DNA from: Rhizobium sp. NXC24 | GTDB lineage: Bacteria > Pseudomonadota > Alphaproteobacteria > Rhizobiales > Rhizobiaceae | Direction: 5' to 3' | Length of the DNA: 64,000 bases | Assembly (NCBI RefSeq): GCF_002944315.1 | Contig: NZ_CP024313.1 | Location: 248,001-312,000 of the forward strand | Shown here: positions 1 through 8,967 of the stretch, piece after piece | Layout of the letters: every line of letters begins with the position of its first letter | How positions within the stretch are numbered: the stretch's first letter is position 1 | Program-made: the position numbers and the translations under genes | Notes under the pieces: generated by a model | The model's database searches: none | Told to the model about the DNA's origin: nothing | What the model saw: the letters and a program-made list of their open reading frames with translations, nothing else

Positions 1-119
1 CGACACATTTTCGAAGTGTCCCTCAACATCAAGCTTTACATCCGCGAGCAAAGAGAAACTGAGCTCATACGGAAGCTTGCGTATGCGAGCCGACGACCAA
101 CACCACGACCTCATTTTTT

Positions 120-1223
120 TCAGGCGAGATCAAGTTCGTCGGCAAGTCCGTATCCGCGTGCAAGTGCGCGCAGTTTCTCCCAGGTTGCGTTTTCGACTTC
201 AATGCCACTTCTCATGCGTTCCTGCGCGCGCAGGTGTCCGATCTCGCCGGGGTAGAACACGCCGGGTGAGCCTTCCGACGGCGCCGCTGACTTCAGGTAC
301 TGCGCGAAGTCGGAGACTTCTTTTTTGACTTCATTAAGCGGTCGAAAGGCTGCCACATTGAATACGGCCATAAAACAACCAAAATTCTCACGGCCGCTCG
401 GCTGGATTGCGAAACCAGAGCTTGATAATATCCCCGATAATACTTCCACAATTGCCGCGAGCCCGCTGCCCTTATAGCCTTCGGCTCCGCCAAGCGGCAG
501 CAATACGCCACCTTTGCTGTATTCGCGAGGATCGGTTGTGGTGCGTCCCTTCACATCCACCAACCAGCCTTTAGGAATTTTCTCACCCCGCGCGACAGCC
601 AGTTGAAGCTTGCCGGCGGCCGCCGCCGAGGTTGCCATGTCGAGCAGAAACGGCGCATCGAGATTGGAAGGTACCGCGATCGAGATCGGGTTGGTGCCAA
701 GTCGCGCTTCACGACCGCCGAACGGCGCCACGTATTTACGCAAGTTACCAGAATCAGCCATCGCAACTCCGATCATGCCGGCTGTTGCCGCCATCGAGAC
801 ATAGGCGGCCAGCCGTCCCACGTGGCTTTGCCTGAAGACTGTGCAGGCCGCCACGTTCGCGTTCTTAGCTTTTTCGATCGCGAGCGCCATCGCATTAGCG
901 TTGACATGAAATCCGAAGCCCCAGTTGCCATCAATAACAGCGGTGGTGGCGGATTCTCGCACGATTTTCCACTCCGCGCCTGGCACTATATCTCCCGCCT
1001 TCATGCTGTTGAGATAGCCTGGGATGGCAATGATTCCGTGGGAGTCATGACCTGCCAAATTCGCGTTAACACAGCCTGTGGCGACCGCATGCGCCTCATC
1101 CTCCGAAGCACCGCCAGCTTTTAGTAGCGCGATACAGATGCGAGTGAGACGGTCGGCCGTCACGATTAAAGAAGGCCGCTTTCCATCAGGTTTGCCCCGC
1201 CGACGTTCTTGAGTTGAACTCAT
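120..1223 (-). CDS. Malate/L-lactate/ureidoglycolate dehydrogenase family (Ldh_2) oxidoreductase
   Basis: The 367-residue protein belongs to the Ldh_2 family of cytoplasmic NAD(P)-dependent dehydrogenases, which is unrelated to the classical Rossmann lactate dehydrogenases and oxidises 2-hydroxy acids, ureidoglycolate or related substrates. Visible family motifs are SHGI near residue 60, RQSHVGR with the likely catalytic His near residue 135, GTNPISIAVP in the nucleotide-binding region and EGYKGSGLA near residue 245. Length is normal for the family. The start is supported by GAGGAAA about 6 nt upstream on the minus strand. The substrate cannot be read from sequence. It stands alone, with IS debris upstream, and a weak half-copy of the window's CAA-N3-TTG motif lies about 75 bp before its start. 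Confidence 0.85.
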   Translation of the reverse strand: MSSTQERRRGKPDGKRPSLIVTADRLTRICIALLKAGGASEDEAHAVATGCVNANLAGHDSHGIIAIPGYLNSMKAGDIVPGAEWKIVRESATTAVIDGNWGFGFHVNANAMALAIEKAKNANVAACTVFRQSHVGRLAAYVSMAATAGMIGVAMADSGNLRKYVAPFGGREARLGTNPISIAVPSNLDAPFLLDMATSAAAAGKLQLAVARGEKIPKGWLVDVKGRTTTDPREYSKGGVLLPLGGAEGYKGSGLAAIVEVLSGILSSSGFAIQPSGRENFGCFMAVFNVAAFRPLNEVKKEVSDFAQYLKSAAPSEGSPGVFYPGEIGHLRAQERMRSGIEVENATWEKLRALARGYGLADELDLA

Positions 1224-2107
1224 GAAAATTTCCTCTATTTGTCATCGGCCAAAGGGGCCGGCGCAACGCGCCACGCAAATTGCTTGCCAACCGTGTGTGT
1301 TGCAATCAGGCACAGGCCGGCGCTCAGTTCATGCAAGGGCGCACGCTATTCTGGAGAGCAGTTTAGAAAGCTTCACATGCGTTGCACGATGAGAGCCGTC
1401 GTCGAGCGGGGATGGCAACAGTCTTCAAAATCGGTCAATATTTGTTCCCCGCAACCCGCCCATAAGGCTTGCGGGGATGGCAATCCAATTGTTCAGCTCA
1501 AGTATAACTTTGCTCGGCGTCTTTTTGATCATGCAAGACGGTCCGTTCGCAGAATCTCTGACCGCGCTATGACGCAGAAAATTGGCCGGGGCTTTTGTCG
1601 AGTCTCCAACGACAGCGTCTCCCACCAGACACACTATGGGGAGTTGTCTTCTCTATTCGGCGTGGTGAGGTCAAGCACCTTGTGACTGTCCGTAGCTATG
1701 GTGATTGATGGCTTCGCAGTATCGGGCTTCTCTCCGGGATCGGCCTGCATGGCCCTCCCACTATGGGACCAGAAGAATGAGGTGGAACAATCTAATCGGC
1801 GACCTGATCGCAATAACGACCGTACCAAGACAACCACGCGAACTCACCCCATCCATCGTCCTGCGAAGGACATCTTTCCACCGGCGGCGGAATCTTCTTG
1901 TTCCTTTTTTCTCGTTACCCCGGTTGCTAATTACGCAGCAACAGGCAAGCTCTCCCGTGTCCAGCAGAATTCGGTTCTGTCACTCCACATGTGATGCATG
2001 CTCTCCGCATGTCGTCGAGCCAACGCTACAACCGCCTTTCGCCTCCCGCGGCGTCTGGCGATATTCATCGCCACGCTTTTAGCAACGGCCATTTCTTAAC
2101 GTTTACA
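1224..2107. other. Long intergenic stretch without recognisable gene
   Basis: About 880 bp in which neither strand gives a protein I recognise. Short open frames here have no family motifs and no convincing ribosome-binding sites. It holds the promoter side of the minus-strand dehydrogenase and then runs into IS110 debris, so part of it is probably old IS sequence. Confidence 0.5.
1293..1312 (+). promoter_or_regulatory. Weak half-site of the CAA-N3-TTG motif
   Basis: GTGTTGCAATCAG matches only the right half (TTGCAATCA) of the dyad found upstream of many operons in this window. It is about 75 bp upstream of the Ldh_2 dehydrogenase start. The left half is absent, so this is the weakest member of the set. 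Confidence 0.2.
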
Positions 2108-2545
2108 AGGAGGACTTGTGCTGCTCGTACAGCAGGGATCGCATCATCGCGTCACCGCAAACAAGATACTCGCCCGACCCGTTTGCTTTCACCAGACTCG
2201 TTCAGTTTCGGAGTCAGCCCGAGCACAGAACCCACCGCCTTTGCATATGCAAACCGCGCAGGAATATCGATGGTTGCCTTATAGGTGAGAGCGACCACGG
2301 GGCCGGCACCAGGGATCGTCGTCAATCGACGACAAACTTCATCCTCGCGGACCAAATCCAAAACCTTCTTGTGCAGCTTGGTGAATGCGTCGCGCAGCAG
2401 TTTGCGTGCAGTCAACAATGGCTGCATAATTTCGCGCAGATCAGGCCTGTCTTTGACGAGCTCATTGATCCGCTCCTCGAATTTGATCTTGCCGACCAAT
2501 CCGATTTTCAGACCGAAGTTGCGCAACAATCCGCGAATGTCATTA
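2108..2545 (-). pseudogene. IS110-family transposase remnant (C-terminal part, frameshifted)
   Basis: Reading on the minus strand from about 2545, the frame gives NDIRGLLRNFGLK, then a helical stretch, then DEVCRRLTTIPGAGPVVALTY, the characteristic C-terminal domain of IS110-type DEDD recombinases. The N-terminal catalytic DEDD domain is missing. Near 2165 the frame is lost after GESKRVG and continues in another frame with CGDAMMRSLLYE, also typical of the family. So this is a truncated and frameshifted remnant, not a working transposase. Confidence 0.8.
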
Positions 2546-2599
2546 GGGGAAGACCTTTATTTGGGCACGGCGATATCGGCGAGCAGCCGTTCCGTCGGC

Positions 2600-2665
2600 G
2601 GGCTTGGAACGCGTATTTGATAGGGCGCGGCACGACGACCCTAAATTCCGGCGGCACGAGTCCAA
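2600..2665 (-). pseudogene. Possible short IS66 TnpC fragment
   Basis: On the minus strand a short frame reads VPPEFRVVVPRPIKYAF, which resembles the segment of IS66 TnpC around 'IPAQFRVIVTRRPKYAC'. No further homology is visible on either side. The call rests on about 20 residues and could be chance. Confidence 0.3.
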
Positions 2666-3059
2666 ACGTTCGCAGCGGTTTTCGCCGACCAGACCCTTTT
2701 CCAGCATTCTCAACCAGGCGGAGTTTCCGGTTCGATGACTTCCCCGATGCGCTTTAGTTGTGCGGCAAAACCCTTGCGTAGACGGGGAGGCCCCATGTTT
2801 CCGGTCAGTGGCTTTGGTTCGTGACACCGCCGGGTGGGTATGGTTCGGCGCTCGTTGGTAATATTACGGTGCTACGACTTCCCGCTCACGCGTGCCCGTC
2901 GGGTTATTGCTTCGCCTGCGGGCGACAGGCCGAACTTCAGCCCCTATTTGACTTGGTAGTTGTCCAACTTGAACTCAATGATTTAGTTGGGGCCTGGGAT
3001 GACGGACCAATCTGGCCGTCTCTAAGGGCTAATGATAGGTGCTGTATGGAGATCGTCTT

Positions 3060-3827
3060 ATGAAACTCGCTTCCGGATACCAAGCTTTTTGGGAGGCCGC
3101 ACACAAGAATTATCCCGATCAAATAAGGCCTGGGGGGCTTCTTGACCAAGCAATGTATGAGGCGATGAGCAGCGTCGTGAATGCTGACCATTCCCATCGC
3201 TTTGCAAAGCCATCGGACCGAGGGTGGCGATCGTCTATTAACCCGTGGACTTTTCCAAAGCGCTCCACCGCAGTTGGGGCGTTGGCGCTGACGTATAAAG
3301 GTCTAATAAACATCAAAACTCCTTTTGATCTGGCTCTGTACACACGACTTATCTGGGAGCTTCAACCGAGGACAATTATCGAATTCGGTTCGTTCCAAGG
3401 TGGTAGCGCGCTATGGTTTGCTGATCATATGTCAATGCTTTGCGAGCAGCCTAGCGAAGTTCATTCATTCGATTTGCACATCAATTGCATTCATCCAAAT
3501 GCGAAGCATCCACGTCTCAGCTTTCACAAGGTTGATCTGATGGACGTTCAAACCTTAGACAAAGACTGGCTGATGGGGTTGCCTCACCCCTGGCTCGTAG
3601 TCGACGACGCACACGTCCAAGTGTTTGCAATATTTTCCTATCTGAGCCACCTTTTAGTATCAGGCGATTATTATGTGATTGAAGATGTTCCTTTAGAAGC
3701 GACCAAAGAAATCAACGAAGGCCTGCAGTTGGCCGAGCATTCAGGGTTTGTTGTGGATACTTATTGCACAGATGCGTTTGGGGCCAATCTCACTTGCGCT
3801 CCAAACGCGTGGCTTTGCAAGTTATAG
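3060..3827 (+). CDS. CmcI-like SAM-dependent methyltransferase (cephalosporin hydroxylase family)
   Basis: About 255 residues with the CmcI/rhamnosyl O-methyltransferase fold: IIEFGSFQGGSALWFADH near residue 115 is the SAM-binding motif I, SFDLH follows as the acidic loop, and WLVVDDAH plus YYVIEDV near residues 190-215 match the metal-binding acidic residues of the family. Relatives methylate hydroxyls in natural products or cell-surface glycans. The gene starts at 3060 (MKLASGY) or at 3039 (MLYGD). It is isolated, with low GC compared with its neighbours, and lies between IS110 and IS66 debris, which suggests horizontal acquisition and loss of its original cluster. The acceptor is unknown. 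Confidence 0.75.
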   Translation: MKLASGYQAFWEAAHKNYPDQIRPGGLLDQAMYEAMSSVVNADHSHRFAKPSDRGWRSSINPWTFPKRSTAVGALALTYKGLINIKTPFDLALYTRLIWELQPRTIIEFGSFQGGSALWFADHMSMLCEQPSEVHSFDLHINCIHPNAKHPRLSFHKVDLMDVQTLDKDWLMGLPHPWLVVDDAHVQVFAIFSYLSHLLVSGDYYVIEDVPLEATKEINEGLQLAEHSGFVVDTYCTDAFGANLTCAPNAWLCKL

Positions 3828-3837
3828 ATTTGATAAC

Positions 3838-3863
3838 CTGCCGGCTTCATCGGCAGTTGGTTT
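3838..3863 (+). terminator. Hairpin after the methyltransferase gene
   Basis: CTGCCG and CGGCAG form a 6-bp stem around a 7-nt loop, followed by TTGGTTT, 10 nt after the stop codon. It is a plausible but weak intrinsic terminator. Confidence 0.5.
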
Positions 3864-3865
3864 GA

Positions 3866-4435
3866 AGTAGGCGGAGTTCGTCTATAGAGTGCGGTGAAGG
3901 CAGATCTGGTCCGATGGACGCGTGAGCTTCGCCGGCGGACCTATTGTGAGATTCTATTTGACCGGAGCGCCGAGTGAATTTGTCCCGTCTCCTTCCCACC
4001 GATTCCGGGTGTTTTTGAACATTGGTTTCTGCCAGGAGGTTTTTGGCAAGAGCTCGAGATTTGGCTGGACGGGGTAATGCATCTGTCGGGTGATGCGAAG
4101 TTGTCGAGTTGTCGAACTCGTCGTCGAAACCCGCAAGGCCTAATCATCTGAAGGCGCGATTGTAGAAAGCCTTCAGGTGATCGGGTTGCCGCCGTGGTGC
4201 GCGATTTGGGACAGCATGATCGTCGCGGGCCAAACCTTTGCCGAATCTACTCGGAACGTGGCCGGAGGACTTCCATTGTGGCCATCAGGCCGGCTTTGAT
4301 GGTGCAGACCAAAGCCACGTGGTCCGGATCGGCAAGGATCGCACGGAACGGCTTGACCAGATGTCGGCACGCTCAGGTGATCGTACCGATCCGCTCGTCC
4401 GAAATACACTTGCCCCAAGGGTCATCCAGGCGTGG
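3866..4435. other. Gene-poor stretch with a long inverted repeat
   Basis: No recognisable protein is encoded. The clearest structure is an inverted repeat at about 4143-4178 in which ATCATCTGAAGGC pairs with GCCTTCAGGTGATC around a 13-nt loop. It lies before the IS66 remnant and may be part of an eroded IS end. Confidence 0.45.
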
Positions 4436-5005
4436 TGCAGGCCAGGTCACCGGCTGTCTGTTGGAGGATAACTGGCCGATCGAAGTGCTACTGGTGCATG
4501 TCGCTGTTTCCAAGCATTCTCAACACATGCCGCTGAACCAGCAGACCGCAGTCATGGCCAGATATGCAGTGCCGCTCGATTGCGTCGTCCCGACCGACTG
4601 GATGGGGCGCATGGGTAGAGAAATTGCGGCTCTACGTCGACGCCACCATGGCCCCGGTGTCGGATCCGGGGCGCGGCGAAACGAAGACGGGTTGGGTATT
4701 CTGGGCCGTGCTACGTGAAAATTGCTGATAGAACGGATCTACGCCGCCGGGCGCGGTATTCCATTATCGACCTCGGCGTAATGACGAAATGCTGCAGTAC
4801 TCCTCCTTGGCTTTAATGGTACGATCCAAGTTGACTCCTATGGTGGCTATTCTGACCTCGCCATGCCAAAGCGCTCGGATGGCTATCCGTTGAAGCTGGC
4901 TTTCTGTCGGGCGCATGGCCGCAGAAAGCTGATCAAGGCCAAGCCGAAGAATCGATCGCCCGACGAGGCGCTGGTCCGTGGCGGCTCCCTCTACAAATTC
5001 GAAGA
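4436..5005 (+). pseudogene. IS66-family TnpC remnant with several frameshifts
   Basis: Three blocks in different frames follow the order of an IS66 TnpC transposase. The first gives HVAVSKHSQHMPLNQQ and DWMGR (compare VSKYADHLPLYRQ and DWVGR). The second gives VDATMAPVSDPGRGETKTGW around 4635-4700, the region of the first catalytic Asp. The third gives GYPLKLAFCRAHGRRKLIKAKPK at about 4870-4960. Frames change between blocks and the C-terminal catalytic Glu region is missing. It is a dead fragment, unrelated in sequence detail to the intact IS66 element at 19.5-22.3 kb. Confidence 0.8.
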
Positions 5006-5262
5006 TAGTCCCCGACGTGCTCACTGGGTCATCTGAAAGCGTTGGACTTAACCGGGAAATCAATGGAGAGGAGACGCGGCATACGACAACTGCCATGTTT
5101 AGTAGGTTCGTCGTTATCAACTCCCATGTAAGATTAATCCGGCTCATTGGACGCTATATTCAGGCGCATATTTCATCTAGCGGTCCAGTGATGGCCTCAA
5201 TCGAATGCTTTGCCCTCAGCAAAACCTGGCGCAAGGGCGTATCCATCAATCGGAGGTGCCGC

Positions 5263-6603
5263 ATGCAACGTAGCGACGAAATGACGCTCGGACTCTATCT
5301 TTCTCATTCGGGATATCACGAAGGTGCATGGCTCGACCCCGGCGTGCCAACGAATGCCGGATCTGATATCGACCGATATGCACACCTCGCAGCACTCGCT
5401 GAACGTGCGGCGTTTCACTTTGTATTTCTCGCTGACCACCAGGGTGTCATCAATGATCGCGCAGCCGCGGCTCGCATAAGCCGCAACTATCAATCGGAGC
5501 CGATTTCGCTGTTGTCAGCGCTTTCAGCGAGAACACGGGACATCGGATTAATCGCGACAGCGTCAACGACGTATAATCAACCGTACCATATTGCACGCAT
5601 GTTCGCTTCACTTGATCACTTATCGGAAGGACGCGCAGCTTGGAACATTGTCACCTCTGCAAGTGATTCCGAAGCTCAAAATTTTGGTGAAGAAAAACTT
5701 CTTGGTCACGACGTGCGCTACGCTCGAGCAAGGGAATTCGTAGAAGTTGCGAAAGGCCTCTGGGACAGCTGGGAGGACGATGCTTTCATCCGTGATAAAG
5801 AAAGTGGCGTCTATGCTGACACCACAAAAATGCATTTGCTCGACCACCAAGGACACTACTTCAGCGTCAAAGGCCCACTTAACGTTGCGAGGCCGCCCCA
5901 AGGCTATCCGGTATTGGTGCAGGCTGGCGCATCCGAGGCGGGTATTTCATTTGCTGCAGAGGTGGGCGAGGTCGTGTTCACAGCCGAACCGTCTTTAGAA
6001 AACGGTAAACGCTATTATGCCACTCTCAAGGAGCAGGCGCGGGGCTTTGGACGAGATGAAGATCAAACACTTGTCATGCCGGGTATTCTCCCAATCGTTG
6101 GGGCGACCAAGCAAGAAGCGGCCGAGAAGCTTCGAAGGTTGCAATCCTATACCCACCTTGATGTTTTAATCGGACAGGCTCAGCTCTGGTTGGGGTCTGT
6201 TATCGATCTTCGTTCGGTGGATCTTGACTCATTGGTTCCTGAGACCCTACCGCAGACTAATTTTATTCAGAGCCGTCAGAAATTGCTTCTCGACTTGGCC
6301 GCACGCCAGAAATTCACCTGGAAGCAGCTAATTCGCTCGGTGTCAGATAGCCGAGGGCATCTGATGGTCGTTGGAACTCCGAGCGAAATTGTCAATACAA
6401 TGGTTGATGTATTCAATAATCGTGCGGCTGACGGATTCAATGTATTGCCATCAACAGTCCCTGGCGGACTCAATGATTTTGTTGAACTCGTAGTGCCCGA
6501 ATTACGCCGACGGGGAAAGTTCAGGTCGGGATATCTTTCGGGATATACCTTAAGAGAGAACCTCGGCCTTAAGCGGCCACCCAATCAATTCATCAGCTCG
6601 TGA
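5263..6603 (+). CDS. NtaA/SnaA/DszA-type FMN-dependent monooxygenase
   Basis: The 446-residue protein matches the NtaA/SnaA/SoxA/DszA branch of bacterial luciferase-like monooxygenases, cytoplasmic enzymes that use FMNH2 from a partner reductase to oxidise substrates such as nitrilotriacetate, dibenzothiophene sulfone or pristinamycin precursors. Seen motifs are MTLGLYLSHSGYH at the start, FVFLADHQG near 55, SALSARTRDIGLIATASTTY near 90, AWNIVTSASDSEAQNFG near 130 and PVLVQAGASEAG near 220. An upstream in-frame extension to 4978 lies inside IS66 debris. I choose the ATG at 5263 because GGAGG sits 6 nt before it and the family N-terminus begins there. No reductase gene is adjacent, so the partner must be elsewhere. 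Confidence 0.88.
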   Translation: MQRSDEMTLGLYLSHSGYHEGAWLDPGVPTNAGSDIDRYAHLAALAERAAFHFVFLADHQGVINDRAAAARISRNYQSEPISLLSALSARTRDIGLIATASTTYNQPYHIARMFASLDHLSEGRAAWNIVTSASDSEAQNFGEEKLLGHDVRYARAREFVEVAKGLWDSWEDDAFIRDKESGVYADTTKMHLLDHQGHYFSVKGPLNVARPPQGYPVLVQAGASEAGISFAAEVGEVVFTAEPSLENGKRYYATLKEQARGFGRDEDQTLVMPGILPIVGATKQEAAEKLRRLQSYTHLDVLIGQAQLWLGSVIDLRSVDLDSLVPETLPQTNFIQSRQKLLLDLAARQKFTWKQLIRSVSDSRGHLMVVGTPSEIVNTMVDVFNNRAADGFNVLPSTVPGGLNDFVELVVPELRRRGKFRSGYLSGYTLRENLGLKRPPNQFISS

Positions 6604-6696
6604 ATAGAAGATCATCTGCGGGGACAAACTGGTGCTCGGCGTTGCACGTCAGCACCGAGCAGGAAAGGCTGAAGCGGGCAGCCCTGGCCATTGGCC

Positions 6697-6853
6697 GGCG
6701 AGTTGACCGACGACGCGCTCGAGCATCGGATTATCATGTCGAGTTCAAGAGCTTCTTCTATTCTGTCCCACACGGCCTCGTCAGTCAGCAGGTTGATATT
6801 CGTGCCACTGCCCGGATCATGGAGATATTCCACCGTGGCAAGCGTTGTTCGTG
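6697..6853 (+). pseudogene. istA: IS21 IstA C-terminal remnant
   Basis: The frame reads DYHVEFKSFFYSVPHGLV, QVDIRATARIMEIFHRGK, which is the characteristic C-terminal beta-barrel-like segment of IS21 IstA transposases (compare YHVEVDKHFYSVPY). The catalytic core is absent. It is followed directly by istB debris in the correct order for IS21. Confidence 0.75.
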
Positions 6854-6878
6854 AAGCTCGGCTGTGACTGAATCAGGC

Positions 6879-7086
6879 AACATCATAGTCTCCTGCTGAT
6901 CGGACCCGCCGGCGTCGGCAAGAGTTGGCTGCCTAAGCGCTCGGACACAATGCATGCCGCGAGAACTTCTTCGTCCCCTATCATCGTCTGCCCAGGCTGT
7001 TCGCCACCCTTGCGCACGCGCGCGGCGACAGCCGATATGCCAAGGTCCTCAAGGGGCTCGCAAGAACCGGTCTGCTCATTCTCGAC
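6879..7086 (+). pseudogene. istB: IS21 IstB 5' remnant, cut by an insertion
   Basis: Frame fragments around the Walker A region (GPAGVGKSWL in one frame) are followed by ALGHNACRENFFVPYHRLPRLF and LARTGLLILD, matching IstB, the AAA+ ATPase helper of IS21 transposition. A frameshift separates Walker A from the rest. Homology stops abruptly at the sequence CATTCTCGAC and resumes at its second copy at 8576, on the other side of the IS3-family insertion. Confidence 0.8.
7077..7086 (+). repeat. Left copy of 10-bp direct repeat CATTCTCGAC
   Basis: CATTCTCGAC occurs here and at 8576-8585. IstB homology runs into the left copy and out of the right copy. This is what a target-site duplication of up to 10 bp would give for the whole insert 7087-8575, which is somewhat larger than the IS3-family element defined by its 44-bp inverted repeats. 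Confidence 0.65.
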
Positions 7087-7183
7087 TGCGCGCTCCGCGA
7101 AAGCTGGACAGTTATGGAGTGCACCCCCAGGGTGAGACAAGGAAAATCGCGGACAGTTTCCCCACATTGAGAGGAAACTGGGC

Positions 7184-7606
7184 ATGGCCGGACGGCGAAA
7201 ATCTATCGGTGAGGACGAAAAGCGCGCGCTTCTGCAACGCATGGAGGCGGGCGAAAACGTCAGTAAGTTAGCGAAGGAGGTTGGTATCAGTCGCCAACGA
7301 CTTTATGATTGGCGTGATTATCTGAGGCTTCATGGAAATCTGGCGTCACGTCGGCGCGGCCGGCCGCCGCGATTGGCATCAAGTATTGACGAGGTCCCGC
7401 AGTTGCAGAGTGCTGTGAACGTGCCATCATCGCAAGAAAAGGCACTGACCAAAGCCAGGCGCCGGGTCAGGGAGCTGGAGCAGAAAGTCGGCCAGCAGCA
7501 GCTGGATCTCGATTTTTTTCGCGAAGCCTTGCAGCACTTCGAGGAAGCTCATCGTCGGAGCAGCGCTCCTGGCGAAACGGAGTCTTCCAAGTCATCGAAA
7601 AAATGA
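7184..7606 (+). CDS. IS3-family OrfA (helix-turn-helix)
   Basis: This 140-residue protein has a helix-turn-helix at about residues 25-45 (VSKLAKEVGISRQRLYDWRDY), a basic GRPPR patch, and a coiled-coil, leucine-zipper-like segment near residues 85-120. That is the standard layout of IS3 OrfA, which binds the terminal repeats. The gene ends TCG AAA AAA TGA. The run of six A overlaps the ATG of OrfB and could allow -1 slippage to make the OrfAB fusion. Confidence 0.85.
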   Translation: MAGRRKSIGEDEKRALLQRMEAGENVSKLAKEVGISRQRLYDWRDYLRLHGNLASRRRGRPPRLASSIDEVPQLQSAVNVPSSQEKALTKARRRVRELEQKVGQQQLDLDFFREALQHFEEAHRRSSAPGETESSKSSKK

Positions 7607-8472
7607 TGGCCGATCTGTCGCAGGGCAAATTTAATATCGATAGAATGTGCTGGCTCGCCGGCGTCAGCCGCGCGAGTTATTATCGACATTGGCTGGATTC
7701 AGCCCCTCGTCGGGCTGAGACCGGATTGCGCGATCTCATACAGAAGCTGGTTCTCGGAAATGCTCATTATGGATATCGACGGATCGCGGCCTTGCTGCGG
7801 CGGGAGGGATGGCAAGTCAATCACAAATGCGTTTTGCGGATCATGCGCGAAGATAATCTGCTGTGTTTACGCTCCCGTCCGTTCGTTCCGAGAACCACCG
7901 ATTCGAAGCATGGATGGAGAGTTGTGCCGAACCTCGCCAGGGGCATGATCCTGAATGGCGTCGATCAGCTGTGGGTTGCCGACATAACATTCCTGCATCT
8001 GGCTGAGGAATTTGCTTTCCTTGCCGTGGTGCTAGACGCATTCAGCCGAAAAGTGGTCGGATGGGCTCTAGACACGCATCTCAGGGCAAGCCTTGCCATC
8101 GAGGCGCTCGAGATGGCAATCACTGATCGTCAACCCGAGCCCGGCAGCCTGGTTCACCATTCGGACCGCGGAGTCCAGTATGCTTGCGGGGTCTACTCCG
8201 AACTTTTGCATCGTTACGGCATCCAGCCCAGCATGAGCCGCGTCGGAAATCCATATGATAACGCAAAAGCCGAGAGCTTCATGAAAACCCTTAAGCAGGA
8301 AGAGGTGCAAGGTCTCGCCTATAGGGACGTAGACGATGCTCGCAAGCGGATCGGCGTCTTCATCGACACCGTTTACAATACCCAGCGCCTACATTCGGCG
8401 CTCGACTATCTCACTCCAGAGGAATACGAACTGAAGCATTCTTGTCGCGACGGCATCGAAAAGGCGGCATAG
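7603..8472 (+). CDS. IS3-family OrfB transposase (DDE integrase core)
   Basis: The 289-residue protein carries an HTH_21-type N-terminus (NAHYGYRRIAALLRREGW near residue 50) and an rve-type integrase core. Catalytic residues are visible as D in WVADITFL, D in HHSDRGVQY and E in NPYDNAKAESFMKTLK, with the usual D-D-35-E spacing. It overlaps OrfA by 4 nt (ATGA) in the -1 frame, so it can be made by reinitiation or as an OrfAB frameshift product. Full length for the family. Confidence 0.9.
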   Translation: MMADLSQGKFNIDRMCWLAGVSRASYYRHWLDSAPRRAETGLRDLIQKLVLGNAHYGYRRIAALLRREGWQVNHKCVLRIMREDNLLCLRSRPFVPRTTDSKHGWRVVPNLARGMILNGVDQLWVADITFLHLAEEFAFLAVVLDAFSRKVVGWALDTHLRASLAIEALEMAITDRQPEPGSLVHHSDRGVQYACGVYSELLHRYGIQPSMSRVGNPYDNAKAESFMKTLKQEEVQGLAYRDVDDARKRIGVFIDTVYNTQRLHSALDYLTPEEYELKHSCRDGIEKAA

Positions 8473-8575
8473 AACAAACCGAACTGTCCGCGATTTTCCT
8501 TGTCTCACCCTGGGGGTGCACTCCAACTGTGTCCGGAGATTACCGGAAATCCTGTCCGGACTTTTCCGAAACCCG

Positions 8576-8863
8576 CATTCTCGACGATTGGGGCCTGAGA
8601 AGCTCACGACGAGCAGCGTCGCGATGCTCCCGAAATTATCGGCGACCGCTACGAGAAGCGTTCCACAATCGTCACCAGTCAGGTGCCCATCGATCACTGG
8701 TATCCTCGATCGCCTCGTCCACAAAGCCTGCCGCATCGAACTTTGGCGAGAGCTTGCGAAAGCAGCTGGTCCGCCCGACATGGCGGTCCTCGATGCCCGC
8801 GAGCATCAACCGCCTCATAAATTCATCCTTGCTACATCGGGAACGATGGAATTAGCGACGTAA
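8576..8863 (+). pseudogene. istB: IS21 IstB 3' remnant
   Basis: Starting at the right copy of CATTCTCGAC, the sequence gives LDDWGL (Walker B region of IstB), then in shifting frames EKRSTIVTSQ-like, VPIDHWY and ILDRLVHKACRIEL, all in the order of an IstB C-terminus. At least two frameshifts are present. Together with 6879-7086 it shows that an IS21 copy was hit by the IS3 element. Confidence 0.75.
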
Positions 8864-8967
8864 TTTCGTTGCGTGCCCCACGCTGCGCCCTGGTAAGATA
8901 GGTGTCATTCACCATGTGCGTTTACCCGTCCGCAAGGGCAGCACACCGGGTACCATCGACCCCCAGA

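Larger units (their letters stand above)
7115..8525 (+). mobile_element. Intact IS3-family insertion sequence with 44-bp perfect inverted repeats
   Basis: The left end 7115-7158 (TGGAGTGCACCCCCAGG...) and the right end 8482-8525 are perfect 44-bp inverted repeats. Between them lie two overlapping transposase frames of IS3 type. The element sits inside an IS21 istB remnant. Sequence immediately outside the repeats is also partly inverted (GGACAGTTA on the left, revcomp GGACACAGT on the right), so the true ends may extend further outward. Both reading frames are open and the catalytic DDE residues are present, so it may still be active. Confidence 0.88.

Noticed and set aside
603..1124. Plus-strand 173-codon frame opposite the Ldh_2 dehydrogenase
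   Set aside because: Antisense shadow without motifs or ribosome-binding site.
3954..4136. Minus-strand 60-codon frame before the IS66 remnant
   Set aside because: No recognisable motif, no ribosome-binding site, overlaps a hairpin region; probably chance.
4978..5262. N-terminal extension of the NtaA-type monooxygenase
   Set aside because: The added 95 residues overlap IS66 debris and do not resemble the family; a good ribosome-binding site supports the start at 5263.
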